Shown here one piece after another: positions 49,467-58,443 of a stretch of DNA of 64,000 nt; positions within the stretch are counted from its first letter, which is position 1, and the number at the start of each line of letters is the position of its first letter. This stretch comes from Chitinophaga sp. SYP-B3965. Lineage in GTDB: Bacteria > Bacteroidota > Bacteroidia > Chitinophagales > Chitinophagaceae. Below the pieces are notes generated by a model, which was not told the origin of the DNA, searched no databases, and worked only from the letters and a program-made list of their open reading frames with translations. Location: NCBI RefSeq assembly GCF_009647655.1, contig NZ_WJFD01000006.1, forward strand, positions 124,001 through 188,000. The letters are read 5' to 3'. A program made the translations under genes and the position numbers.

Positions 49467-50822
49467 ATGACGTTCAAAAGCATATATCCGTACACGCAGG
49501 AGACTATTGCAGAATATCCTGCCCATACAGTAGAAGAACTGGAGAAGAAATTACAGCAGGGCTGGAAAGCATTTTCTGCGCTGAAACAGGCAAGCCTGGA
49601 ACAACGATCGGAGTGGATGATGCAGGCGGCCACGCTGCTGAAGAATAATGTAACGGAGCATGGTACGCTCATTACACAGGAGATGGGTAAAGTGCTGAAA
49701 GAAGCTAAAGCAGAAGTGCTCAAATGTGCTTCCACCGCAGAATATTATGCCGCCAATATTGGCCCCATGCTGCAGCCCAGGATCATTCCTTCGGACGGTA
49801 AAAAAAGCTATGCTGCTTTTGAACCGAAAGGCATCATACTGGCCATCATGCCCTGGAACTTTCCCTACTGGCAGGTGTTCCGGTTTGCCATTCCGAATAT
49901 ACTGGCGGGCAACACCGTTATTTTAAAACACGCCAGCAATGTAAGCGGCTGCGGACTGGCCATAGAAAAAGTATTCCGCGAAGCCGGTTTCCCCGAAGGC
50001 ACTTTCCAGACCGTACTCGTTCCATCCAAAGAAATGGAATCCCTTATCAGGGATTACCGCATCCATGGCGTTACCCTCACCGGCAGTACACCTGCGGGCA
50101 TGAGTGTGGCACAACTGGCCGGGAAATATATCAAGAAAACAGTACTGGAATTAGGTGGCAGTGATCCCTTCATTGTATTGAAAGATGCCAACCTCGCAGA
50201 AGCTGCAAAGACCGCCGTGAAAGCACGCATGCAAAATGCCGGGCAATCCTGCATTGCCGCTAAACGCTGGATCATAGACAAAACCATTGCAGACGATTTT
50301 ATCTACGAGGTGCAATCCATTATCTCCTCCCTGAAACAGGGAGACCCTTTTGCGGCAGATACCGATACCGGCCCGATGGCCCGCCCGGACCTTGCAGAAG
50401 AACTGGCGCGCCAGATGGAGAAGAGCATGGAACAGGGCGCACAGCTCCTGGCAGGCGGAGAGCGGGACGGCTGTAATTTCATACCCGCTTTATTAACACA
50501 TGTACAACCCGGTATGGCCGCTTTTGATGAAGAAACTTTCGGCCCCCTGGCAGCGATCATCGTTGCCAATGATGAAGGGGCAGCCATACGCCTTGCTAAC
50601 CAAACACCATTTGGCTTAGGCGCTTCCCTCTGGACGAAAGACATTGAAAAAGCAGCGCGCCTCGCTACCCTCATAGACAGTGGTAATGTATTCATCAATG
50701 CCATGGTACGCTCAGATGCCAGGCTTCCTTTTGGCGGCGTAAAACTCTCCGGCCATGGCAGGGAATTATCATTGGAAGGCGTACATGAATTCCTGAATAT
50801 AAAAACCGTTTACATCCAGTAA
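49467..50822 (+). CDS. NAD(P)-dependent succinate-semialdehyde-type aldehyde dehydrogenase
   Basis: 451 residues, the short form that lacks the N-terminal arm. IMPWNFPYWQVFRFAIPN, TLTGSTPAGMSVAQLAGK (cofactor), LELGGSDPFIVLKD with the general-base Glu and NAGQSCIAAKRW with the nucleophile Cys are all intact. Close relatives oxidise succinate semialdehyde. The end YIQ and length are as in the family. The gene stands alone between the MFS transporter and the GT87 operon. Confidence 0.92.
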   Translation: MTFKSIYPYTQETIAEYPAHTVEELEKKLQQGWKAFSALKQASLEQRSEWMMQAATLLKNNVTEHGTLITQEMGKVLKEAKAEVLKCASTAEYYAANIGPMLQPRIIPSDGKKSYAAFEPKGIILAIMPWNFPYWQVFRFAIPNILAGNTVILKHASNVSGCGLAIEKVFREAGFPEGTFQTVLVPSKEMESLIRDYRIHGVTLTGSTPAGMSVAQLAGKYIKKTVLELGGSDPFIVLKDANLAEAAKTAVKARMQNAGQSCIAAKRWIIDKTIADDFIYEVQSIISSLKQGDPFAADTDTGPMARPDLAEELARQMEKSMEQGAQLLAGGERDGCNFIPALLTHVQPGMAAFDEETFGPLAAIIVANDEGAAIRLANQTPFGLGASLWTKDIEKAARLATLIDSGNVFINAMVRSDARLPFGGVKLSGHGRELSLEGVHEFLNIKTVYIQ

Positions 50823-50955
50823 AGTTGTCCTGTAACATTCCGCATGGCCACTTCGTTCAAGAATTTAATGTAGAATGAATGGGGGTAATCTTTACCTTCA
50901 GCGTCTATATAGCAAGTAACGCATTTTTTTAAGCGTGCTCATTTAACCTAACATC

Positions 50956-52134
50956 ATGCATAACGTAGCCGGATCGGCGGTTTCCACCGTGGAAACTGAC
51001 CGGCGGGGATGGTGGCATTCCACCTCCAGCATAGTAATTATATACTTACTTGTGGCCGTAGGCTTGTACCTGCAATCCGTGCTCACAGGCAGATATAATA
51101 ACTTCATCATTTTTCGCAGTTCCTGGCTGCACCTCACCGCAGGGTTGCCCTTGTACAATGCGTACCAGGGAGAATACTACGATTACTTCCTGTATCACCC
51201 CAGTTTCCCGGTACTCTTTTCCCCTTTCGCTATATTTCCGCAACAGCTTGGTTTGCTCTTGTGGGTGCTTTTTAGTGCTGGCATCTTCCTGTATGCTATC
51301 AGTAAGCTACCGCTTAGTGGTAATGCCCGCACAACGCTCTTCTGGTTCCTCTTACTGGAGTTAGGCAATGCCCTGCAATCTTCGCAAACCAACCCAGCCA
51401 TGACTGCTTTTATGCTGCTCACCGTTGTGCATTTAGACAAAGGCAATCCCGGCAGAGCGGCGTTCTTCACCTGCCTTACTTTTTTTATCAAAGGTTATGG
51501 TGCAGTGATAGGCCTCGTATTCCTTTTTTATCCGAAGAAGTGGCACTACATACAATATTGTTTTTTGTTTGGCATTGCCGGCACCTTATTGCCTTTACTG
51601 TTTATATCACCGGATACACTTACTGGTTATTACATCTCCTGGGTAGAATTGCTCACCGGCAGCACCATCAAAGAAGATGGTTCCCTGCTGGGTTTCCTGC
51701 ACCAGGTATGGCATGTAAATGATACCATCATCCTGATCGCAGCCATTGCCGCCCTCGTTGTTGTATTCATCACAGGGCTTCTGCGGCAACAGGCTGTTAC
51801 ACCATGGCTGGTGGCAGCTTACCTGATGATATGGATCGTTATCTTCAATCAAAGTACAGAATCTCCTACCTATATCATGGCCGTAACCGGCGTGGGGTTT
51901 GGTTTACTCCTGCTCCCCTATAATAAATGGACCACAATTTTACTCTGCACCACTTTTGTGGTCACCTGCCTGTGTCCAACGGATCTCGTTCCGAAAGTGA
52001 TCAATGAGATCGCTGTTAATTATCGCGTGAAAGCCCTGCCTTGTTTTGCTGTACTTCTCTTTTTACAATGGCGCCTAACAACTAACTATGCAACTAGTAA
52101 CATCAAAATTAACAACGCACCCCGTTTTTCTTAA
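50956..52134 (+). CDS. GT87-family (DUF2029) membrane glycosyltransferase
   Basis: 392 residues with about ten hydrophobic segments. GRYNNFIIFRSSWLHLTAG, the loop LYHPSFPVLFSPFAIFP and GNALQSSQTNPAMTAF match the GT87 family of polyprenol-phosphate-mannose-dependent transferases, which include actinobacterial lipomannan enzymes; here the acceptor is unknown. A Thr-rich start (residues 1-25) is cytoplasmic. Its end overlaps the start of the next gene by 47 bases in another frame, so the three genes (GT87, GT2, deacetylase) form one operon. Confidence 0.82.
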   Translation: MHNVAGSAVSTVETDRRGWWHSTSSIVIIYLLVAVGLYLQSVLTGRYNNFIIFRSSWLHLTAGLPLYNAYQGEYYDYFLYHPSFPVLFSPFAIFPQQLGLLLWVLFSAGIFLYAISKLPLSGNARTTLFWFLLLELGNALQSSQTNPAMTAFMLLTVVHLDKGNPGRAAFFTCLTFFIKGYGAVIGLVFLFYPKKWHYIQYCFLFGIAGTLLPLLFISPDTLTGYYISWVELLTGSTIKEDGSLLGFLHQVWHVNDTIILIAAIAALVVVFITGLLRQQAVTPWLVAAYLMIWIVIFNQSTESPTYIMAVTGVGFGLLLLPYNKWTTILLCTTFVVTCLCPTDLVPKVINEIAVNYRVKALPCFAVLLFLQWRLTTNYATSNIKINNAPRFS

Positions 52135-52846
52135 CAACCTAACACATCATCTTGACCTGGTGATCCCCTGCTGCAACCCACCGGAAGGCTGGGTAATGCA
52201 GATGGTTACGGATTATTGGGAATTACAGGAAATGATGCCTGAAACAGATATCCAGCTGATCCTGGTGAATGACGGCTCTATACGTAATGTAACCAATGCG
52301 CATTTCCGGCAACTACAGGAAGGCATTCCCGGCGTACGTATTATCAATCACCCGGTGAACCGTGGAAAAGGATATGCCGTTCGTTTAGGCGTAGCCATTG
52401 CCACCGGCGATTACCAGGTATGTACAGACTTTGATTTCCCTTTCGGCGTAAAAGCCGTGAAACAGGCATTTGAGCAATTGCTGCATGGATCTGATGTGGT
52501 AGCGGGTATCCGCGGAGAGCAATATGTAAAATTGCTGCCGCGCAAAAGGAAGGTGATCACCATGGTGAACCGCCTCATGAACCGTTACCTCCTGCATTTG
52601 CCCGTAGCAGATGCACAGGCGGGATTGAAAGGATTTAATGACAAAGGCAGAAGGGAATTCCTGTCCACCCGCATCAATGGTTTCCTGTACGACAGTGAAT
52701 TTGTTCACCGCGCCGGAAAGAACAAGTCATTGAAGATCCGTACGATACCTATCATGTGCAGGCCGGGCATTTGTTTCTCAGAATTTAAATCCAAAGTGCT
52801 CCTGCGGGAATTCATTAATTTCATAGGCATCTTTATGGTGAGTTAA
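52088..52846 (+). CDS. GT2 family glycosyltransferase
   Basis: 252 residues. DLVIPCCNPPEGWVMQMV, ILVNDGSIRNVTN (the DGS nucleotide site), NHPVNRGKGYAVRLGVAIA and CTDFDFPFGVKAV place it in family 2. There is no C-terminal membrane segment. Its start lies 47 bases inside the GT87 gene; an alternative start further on is not obvious. It is followed by the deacetylase one base after its stop. Confidence 0.9.
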   Translation: MQLVTSKLTTHPVFLNNLTHHLDLVIPCCNPPEGWVMQMVTDYWELQEMMPETDIQLILVNDGSIRNVTNAHFRQLQEGIPGVRIINHPVNRGKGYAVRLGVAIATGDYQVCTDFDFPFGVKAVKQAFEQLLHGSDVVAGIRGEQYVKLLPRKRKVITMVNRLMNRYLLHLPVADAQAGLKGFNDKGRREFLSTRINGFLYDSEFVHRAGKNKSLKIRTIPIMCRPGICFSEFKSKVLLREFINFIGIFMVS

Positions 52847-52847
52847 G

Positions 52848-53633
52848 ATGAAAAATAAAATACTGATCAGTGTAGACGTAGAGGAATTTGATATTCCGGA
52901 AGAATACGGGCAGAAGATCCCTTTACAGGAGAAACTGCTCGTATCCTATCGTGGTGTGCTGAAAACGATGGCTTTATTTGACGAGCTGAACATCCGTGCT
53001 ACCTTTTTCATCACTGCCTACTGGGCGCAGAATTTCCCGGACATGGTAAAACGCATGGCGGCCAAACATGAGATCGCCTCTCATGCTTTTTACCATGATG
53101 CTTTTGAAGAAGGAGATCTGCTGGATTCGCGGAATGAACTGGAATACATCAGCGGGCAGAAAGTAAAAGGCTTCCGGATGCCTCGTCTGAAACCGGTGAA
53201 TATAGGATCACTGGAAAAAGCAGGTTATACCTATGATGCTTCCCTGAATCCCACCTGGATCCCCGGGCGTTACAACAATCGTCATTTGCCCCGCGGGGTG
53301 CATCGCAAAGAGGCCCTGTGGGTAATGCCGTCTTCCGTAACACCGCGCTTAAGGCTGCCTGTGTTCTGGCTGAGTGTAAAGAATTTTCCTTTATGGTTTT
53401 CCCGGTATTGCAGCCGGAGGATCCTGCAGAAAGAAGAGTACTTTTCTTTCTACTTCCATCCCTGGGAACTGGAGGACCTGAGCAGTTATAAATTGCCCTT
53501 TATTGTAAAAAATGTGTCCGGCGCACGGATGCACAAAAAAATGCGGCACTTTTTAACTTACCTCAGTTCAATGGGAGAATGTATGTCTCATGCAGATTAT
53601 TTAGAGAAAGTACACTCCGGCGGAAAAGCATAA
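52848..53633 (+). CDS. NodB-type polysaccharide deacetylase
   Basis: 261 residues. LISVDVEEFDIP contains the first Asp motif, and HEIASHAFYHDAF the metal-binding His pair, RMPRLKPVNIGSLEKAGYTYDASL the third motif with the conserved Arg and Asp, and YFHPWELED the fourth. No signal peptide is seen, so it acts in the cytoplasm on a lipid-linked or activated glycan, consistent with its operon partners. Its 3' end overlaps the convergent DUF6807 gene by 37 bases. Confidence 0.88.
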   Translation: MKNKILISVDVEEFDIPEEYGQKIPLQEKLLVSYRGVLKTMALFDELNIRATFFITAYWAQNFPDMVKRMAAKHEIASHAFYHDAFEEGDLLDSRNELEYISGQKVKGFRMPRLKPVNIGSLEKAGYTYDASLNPTWIPGRYNNRHLPRGVHRKEALWVMPSSVTPRLRLPVFWLSVKNFPLWFSRYCSRRILQKEEYFSFYFHPWELEDLSSYKLPFIVKNVSGARMHKKMRHFLTYLSSMGECMSHADYLEKVHSGGKA

Positions 53634-54808
53634 TCATTCCAGTATGCTTCTGCCTCTGCAGCAGTAAGATCACCATCAAAAGTGATCACACGGTATTTCT
53701 GCGGGTATACATTACCGGGTGTTAATTCCCAGGAACGGTCTTTTGTTGGACTGAACATCGCAAACACCTGTCCGTTCTGATCTTTCTCCGGCCAGATACG
53801 TACAGGCTGTGGTGAGTTGAAATTATCAGGCGCTGATAATACCAGCAAACCGCCTTTGCCACCTGTTAGTGCTCCCGCAATCTTGAACCAGCGGCCATGT
53901 GTATTATCTGCATCTTTGCGGCTCTTTCCCTCAGAGGTGAGCACTACACTGTTCTCATTATTCCACTCCGCTGCGCCCCTGATGGCAAAACCACCGCCAT
54001 ATCTGTATTCCAGTAATGTTATCGGAGAAGTACCTGCACAACGCAGCGTGGAATTGTAATCCCATACCTGCGCACCTTTTCCGCCATATGCCGTTACCTC
54101 CAGATCCTCTTTCATGGCTATCTTTTCTGGTTTAGTGAGCACTATATGTTCCTGTAATACATGAAAACCACCAAAAACTTTTCCGTTCGTTAACTGCACC
54201 AGTTTAGCAAAACGAACAGTGCCTGATAATTTTTTCAGGTTCCAGAAATCCACTGTATCCTTTTCATATTTTGTATCCGTCCATGGGTTCCAGATACCGA
54301 AGTGATGATAGTGATCTTTGGGATGGATATTTGTAAGCACGCGGCCTGCAGGCGTCCATGCCGGATGAATAAAACCACTTCTTTTGAAAGCTGTATCTAT
54401 GCCTGCAGGTGGGTTCATCACGGCATAATTATATTGCAATACCTGTTTGCCTTCGTTCTTTAGAAGATAGGCGGTAGGTGTTGTTTCTACTTTCACTATA
54501 TCTGTTCCGCCGCGACCTTCCGCCCAGATCTCATACACTCTTTGTTCCCCTGCCGGCAGATCTTTTTCCAGCTGCCATACCAAACTGCCATCTTCCTGGA
54601 ACTGTGCAGGCACCACTGTTTCATTTTTGCCCAGGAAAGTCACTAAATGACAGGATTGCTGTTGCAATTTGCCCGGCTTCACTCGCAAAATAGTATTATG
54701 CCGTGCATAGGCACCAGCCTTTACAGTGATACGGCCAATCAGTTGGGCTTGTGATAATAAGGTGGTCATAAGGCAAGCCAGTAATAGAACATAACGCGGG
54801 TATCTCAT
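53597..54808 (-). CDS. secreted DUF6807 (PmoA-like) protein
   Basis: 403 residues with a signal peptide ending at SQAQ. The stretch HPAWTPAGRVLTNIHPKDHYHHFGIW is the signature I know from the DUF6807 family, annotated in databases as PmoA-like, which in Bacteroidota is found in carbohydrate-utilisation gene sets; it is probably a beta-sandwich sugar-active or sugar-binding protein, not a methane monooxygenase. The 3' end overlaps the deacetylase gene by 37 bases. An imperfect inverted repeat (GATTGA ... TCAATC, 54817-54845) sits just upstream of the start. Confidence 0.8.
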   Translation of the reverse strand: MRYPRYVLLLACLMTTLLSQAQLIGRITVKAGAYARHNTILRVKPGKLQQQSCHLVTFLGKNETVVPAQFQEDGSLVWQLEKDLPAGEQRVYEIWAEGRGGTDIVKVETTPTAYLLKNEGKQVLQYNYAVMNPPAGIDTAFKRSGFIHPAWTPAGRVLTNIHPKDHYHHFGIWNPWTDTKYEKDTVDFWNLKKLSGTVRFAKLVQLTNGKVFGGFHVLQEHIVLTKPEKIAMKEDLEVTAYGGKGAQVWDYNSTLRCAGTSPITLLEYRYGGGFAIRGAAEWNNENSVVLTSEGKSRKDADNTHGRWFKIAGALTGGKGGLLVLSAPDNFNSPQPVRIWPEKDQNGQVFAMFSPTKDRSWELTPGNVYPQKYRVITFDGDLTAAEAEAYWNDYAFPPECTFSK

Positions 54809-54909
54809 ATGGAATCGATTGAATAGTAAGTAAATTACTCAATCTGATTTACATTTAATAACCTTTCCTTACCTTAACAGGGTTAATTAACTCCCAAAAT
54901 ACCCCCAAA

Positions 54910-56406
54910 ATGAAAAAGGATAAACTGATCGTTTCCAACCGGTCTGCCCTGGTTAAAAAGTATGGCAGTAAACACAAAACATTTCTGAAAGATCTCACCG
55001 CCATCAAAGACTTCGACAAAAAGCGAAAGATGAGCACCGTGATCGTATTCCTCGATGATGCTACGGCCATGAAAAAGTACAAGGTCCCCGCGGTAAAGAA
55101 CCCGGAGGACCAGCGCCAGAACAAAGCGGCCATCGATGCCTTGTACAAATACTTCCAGCCGGATTACCTGCTGATTGCCGGTGCGCAGGATGTGATCCCC
55201 TTCCAGGAACTGGAGAATCTTTTATCCGGTGATGATGATGAGGATGAACTGATCCCCAGCGATCTGCCATACGCCTGCGAAGCACCTTATCATACAGACC
55301 CGGGTAAGTTCATTGCTCCTACCCGCGTGGTGGGCCGTTTACCGGATGTGCCCGGCAGCAATGATCCTGCCTACTTCCATTCCCTGGTGAAAGATGTACT
55401 CACCAGCAAACCGGTTAAAGACAAGGAATACCGTAAATATTTCTCTGTGAGTGTATTCGAATGGCGCCTGTCTACCCAGGAAAGCCTGCATAATATTTTC
55501 GGCGAGAACGGATTGATGCAGATCTCTCCGGTGAGTGGCCCCAAATGGACAGCCACACAACTCAAGGCTAAAACACACTTCATTAACTGCCACGGCTCCC
55601 TGGAAGATCATTGTTATTATGGCCAGAAGGGCGCTAATTACCCCGAAGCCGTGAACGCCAGCATGCTGGCCAAAATGATCACCAAAGGCACCATTGCGGC
55701 TGCTGAATGCTGCTACGGCGCGCAGCTGTATAATCCCAAAGAAACTGAAACGTCTCAGATGAGCGTAGCCAATACTTACCTGATCAATCATGCCATTGCC
55801 TTCATGGGAAGTTCCACTATCGCCTATGGTCCCACAGAAGGCCAGGGCCTGGCGGACATCCTCACGCAGGACTTCCTCATCAATACCATCAAAGGCGCCT
55901 CTACCGGCCGCGCTTTGCTGGAAGCAAGGCAAAGCTTCCTGGATAAAATGGGCCCTACCCTGGACCCTTATGAACTGAAGACCATTGCGCAGTTCTATCT
56001 GCTGGGAGAACCATCCGTTGTACCGGTGGCAAGCGCCCCGGTATCCAAGGCCATGAACTTCCGCAAGAACAACCGGGATAATATGATCTCCAAAGGAGCA
56101 GCCCTGAGCAATTTCATTGCCACACCAACTTTGGTGAGCACTAAAAAAGAGGGCACAGCATTTGCAGCGAATGTGCGCTCTTTACTGAAGGATAAAAAGT
56201 TCTCAGAAAAAGCAACAAAGAAGGTTTTTGAAACAGCACCGAAACCCAATGCGTTGACAAGGGATATAAAGGCCTTCAACACACCGGTGAAATTTCATGT
56301 ATATTCATCTTCCTCTACCAGCGGCAGGCATAAGAAAACAAAGGTGCTGGTAGTGAAAGAAAAGAATGGTGAAATATTGGGATACAGAGAATATGTCAGA
56401 CGATAA
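54910..56406 (+). CDS. cytoplasmic caspase-fold (clan CD, C25-like) cysteine peptidase
   Basis: 498 residues. The beginning is charged with no signal peptide, unlike secreted gingipains. Residues 80-110 contain YFQPDYLLIAGAQDVIPFQ, an early strand seen in C25 proteins. The catalytic dyad is visible: His228 in HFINCHGSLED and Cys267/Cys268 in IAAAECCYGAQL, separated by about 40 residues as in clan CD. GSSTIAYGPTEGQGLADIL and LLGEPSVVPVA follow the fold. Residues after about 380 are Lys-rich and unrecognised. It overlaps the small partner gene by 14 bases. A cytosolic caspase-like enzyme with a coupled partner suggests a regulated protease or cell-death module; inference. Confidence 0.85.
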   Translation: MKKDKLIVSNRSALVKKYGSKHKTFLKDLTAIKDFDKKRKMSTVIVFLDDATAMKKYKVPAVKNPEDQRQNKAAIDALYKYFQPDYLLIAGAQDVIPFQELENLLSGDDDEDELIPSDLPYACEAPYHTDPGKFIAPTRVVGRLPDVPGSNDPAYFHSLVKDVLTSKPVKDKEYRKYFSVSVFEWRLSTQESLHNIFGENGLMQISPVSGPKWTATQLKAKTHFINCHGSLEDHCYYGQKGANYPEAVNASMLAKMITKGTIAAAECCYGAQLYNPKETETSQMSVANTYLINHAIAFMGSSTIAYGPTEGQGLADILTQDFLINTIKGASTGRALLEARQSFLDKMGPTLDPYELKTIAQFYLLGEPSVVPVASAPVSKAMNFRKNNRDNMISKGAALSNFIATPTLVSTKKEGTAFAANVRSLLKDKKFSEKATKKVFETAPKPNALTRDIKAFNTPVKFHVYSSSSTSGRHKKTKVLVVKEKNGEILGYREYVRR

Positions 56407-56665
56407 AAAAGCAGCCCCGAAAAGGGTAAAAGGTCAAATAATATTAAAGACTTTCGCGCGGACCACTAAAAGCGAAAGTTTAGGTGTGTACCTGCAAACC
56501 GCAGATGGCACCTTCCTTATCCGGCCGGCAGGGGGTAATCCTTTTATGGATAATCCCCTGGCCGCCCTGGCAGGGAAATTCATTGAAGCTGAAGGGCGTA
56601 AAAGCAATTACGTTTTCTTCGTAAAAACCTGGAAAGAGATCACGGAAGAAGAAGCCGGATCATAA
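56393..56665 (+). CDS. small beta-rich partner of the caspase-like protease
   Basis: 90 residues from an ATG 14 bases inside the protease gene, in another frame, so translation is coupled. After a Lys-rich start (MSDDKKAAPKRVKGQIIL) the chain reads as a compact beta-barrel or OB-like fold with LGVYLQTADGTFLIRPAGG, NPFMDNPLAALAGKFIEAEG and NYVFFVKTWKEI. The GGNPFxDNP turn looks conserved. I do not recognise a Pfam family. It could inhibit, target or activate the protease; the gene overlap only shows linked production. Confidence 0.8.
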   Translation: MSDDKKAAPKRVKGQIILKTFARTTKSESLGVYLQTADGTFLIRPAGGNPFMDNPLAALAGKFIEAEGRKSNYVFFVKTWKEITEEEAGS

Positions 56666-56783
56666 GGATAGCCGGTTTGCAGCCAATTCTCCCCAACCAA
56701 TTAATCCTGTTCCCTCCACCCGTCCTTATTGTTCAAAAGAGCCACCGTAACCCCGTAAATTTATAGTAACAAAATCTGTCGCT

Positions 56784-57320
56784 ATGATCCGCCATTCTCT
56801 CATACGGCAGGCTGTTTTTGTTCTTGCAGCAATCCTGTTATGTATCCCCCTGCAGGGAAACAGTCAGCCTAATCGCATTATGCAGCAAAAAACCGCTGCA
56901 CTCCTGGGTAAATACCTGGTATCCTTTAAATCAGAACGAGGCACTTTGCGCTATGTGTTGAACATAGACAGCGCCCGTGGTATGTTCTTTTACGGCACGT
57001 TGGAAAATGACACCAATTACCATCCATCCCGCCGGGAGCTCTGCCGTATCAAAGGCATACTGGCTGAACGGAAAGGGTACGACTTCATCATGAAGCCGGA
57101 CCTGGACTATGGTACGCCGTATAAGCTGATCTGCCAGCCGCATGAGTGGCTCCTGAACAACAAAACGTATTTCTCCATCCGGGAACCGAATATCATTAAC
57201 GGGTATATGCTCGCGAAGAATGATGAGGAGAACCGGTTGTATAGCTTTTCGGGGATGAAGCATGATGAGCCCGCGAAGCAGCCGGAGAAAGTGTTGGTTT
57301 CATTAGGGAGCCGCCCTTAG
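56784..57320 (+). CDS. exported hypothetical protein, 178 residues
   Basis: An N-terminal hydrophobic segment (FVLAAILLCIPLQGN) ending at NSQ is a signal peptide. The mature part has RGTLRYVLNIDSARGMFFYGTL and an even mixture of strands; two Cys (RRELCRIKG and KLICQPHE) could pair in the periplasm. No family is recognised. A one-mismatch -7 element TAAATTTA lies near 56755-56762. It is not clearly in the operon of the caspase-like protease, 118 bases away. Confidence 0.7.
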   Translation: MIRHSLIRQAVFVLAAILLCIPLQGNSQPNRIMQQKTAALLGKYLVSFKSERGTLRYVLNIDSARGMFFYGTLENDTNYHPSRRELCRIKGILAERKGYDFIMKPDLDYGTPYKLICQPHEWLLNNKTYFSIREPNIINGYMLAKNDEENRLYSFSGMKHDEPAKQPEKVLVSLGSRP

Positions 57321-57390
57321 AGAGGTTTGCAAAGCAGATTTCCCAGAAGGTTTTGTCAGGCAGCTTTTATTAGCATGCGCAGCACCTTCC

Positions 57391-58410
57391 TCAGAAAGCC
57401 CTGCGCAACTCAGCTCCCGTACCATTCCGGTTAGCATAGATGATCTCGCCGTTCCGGATCAAAACACCATCTGCGGTATCTTCTGCCAGCAGCAACGGGC
57501 CGTCCATGTCTGTATAATCCAGATAGGGCAGCAGGTGCGCTACGGCAGAAGTACCGACAGTGCTTTCATTCATGCTGCCCGTCATTACCTTCATGCCCAG
57601 CTGTTTTGCTTCCAGGATCATTCTCCGCGCCGGCGTGATGCCGCCGCATTTGGTGAGTTTTATATTAATGCCATGGAAATAACCATGGCAGTTCTTTACG
57701 TCTGCTTCCACGATACAACTTTCATCCGCAATCAGTGGTAAGGCAGATGTTTCGTACACCTTTTTCATGCCTTCCCAATCTGCGGCAGGCATAGGCTGTT
57801 CGATGAATTCCACACCCAGGCCTTTGAAAGCCGCTGCATTCCGGAGGGTTTCTTCCACACCCCATGCGCAATTGGCATCCACCCGGAAAATAGCTTTTGT
57901 GTGTTTGCGCAACTCTGTGATAATAGCAATATCATCTTTAGTACCCAGCTTGATCTTGTAGATAGGCCAGGGAAATTCTTTTAATTTCTTCACCATATTT
58001 TCCACTGTATCAATCCCTATCGTATAATCCGTTAAGGGATTATGAGAAGGGTCCAGGCCCCACACTTCATACAATTTTTTACCCTGCCGTTTTGCATACA
58101 GGTCATGCGCGGCAAGGTCCAATGCGCAGAGTGCAAACAGGTTATCAGACAGCTTGGGATACATGGCTGCCCAGAAGGCTTCCGGCGTATCCAGCTTGTA
58201 AGATTCAATAAAAGGACGATGGGCATTGATAGCTGCCATCAGTATGGGTACGGTGATATTGTAATAAGAATTGTCAGCAGTTTCTCCGAGGCCGCTCCAT
58301 CCGTCTTCCTGCAGTTCTGCTACCAATAGCGGTTGTACATCCTTGCTTTTTCTCGAAATAGTAAACGTGTGGCGGAATCTTAACTCGAAGGGATAAAGTG
58401 TTAGCTCCAT
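57391..58410 (-). CDS. L-Ala-D/L-Glu (dipeptide) epimerase
   Basis: 339 residues of the enolase superfamily. The barrel residues are intact: the catalytic Lys in YKIKLGT, Asp in FRVDANCAW, Glu in FIEQPM, Asp in LIADESC and the second Lys in NIKLTKCGG; the C-terminal MDGPLLL is typical of the dipeptide epimerase branch. It would convert the L-Ala-D-Glu of recycled murein peptides, complementing mpl. A -7-like element TATATTTA (58422-58415) is four bases from the ATG, again leaderless geometry. Confidence 0.9.
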   Translation of the reverse strand: MELTLYPFELRFRHTFTISRKSKDVQPLLVAELQEDGWSGLGETADNSYYNITVPILMAAINAHRPFIESYKLDTPEAFWAAMYPKLSDNLFALCALDLAAHDLYAKRQGKKLYEVWGLDPSHNPLTDYTIGIDTVENMVKKLKEFPWPIYKIKLGTKDDIAIITELRKHTKAIFRVDANCAWGVEETLRNAAAFKGLGVEFIEQPMPAADWEGMKKVYETSALPLIADESCIVEADVKNCHGYFHGINIKLTKCGGITPARRMILEAKQLGMKVMTGSMNESTVGTSAVAHLLPYLDYTDMDGPLLLAEDTADGVLIRNGEIIYANRNGTGAELRRAF

Positions 58411-58414
58411 GATT

Positions 58415-58422
58415 TAAATATA
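58415..58422 (-). promoter_or_regulatory. -7-like element (TATATTTA) of the epimerase gene
   Basis: One mismatch to the consensus, and four bases from the start codon. Confidence 0.4.
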
Positions 58423-58443
58423 CACAATGTAATATGATTTTTC

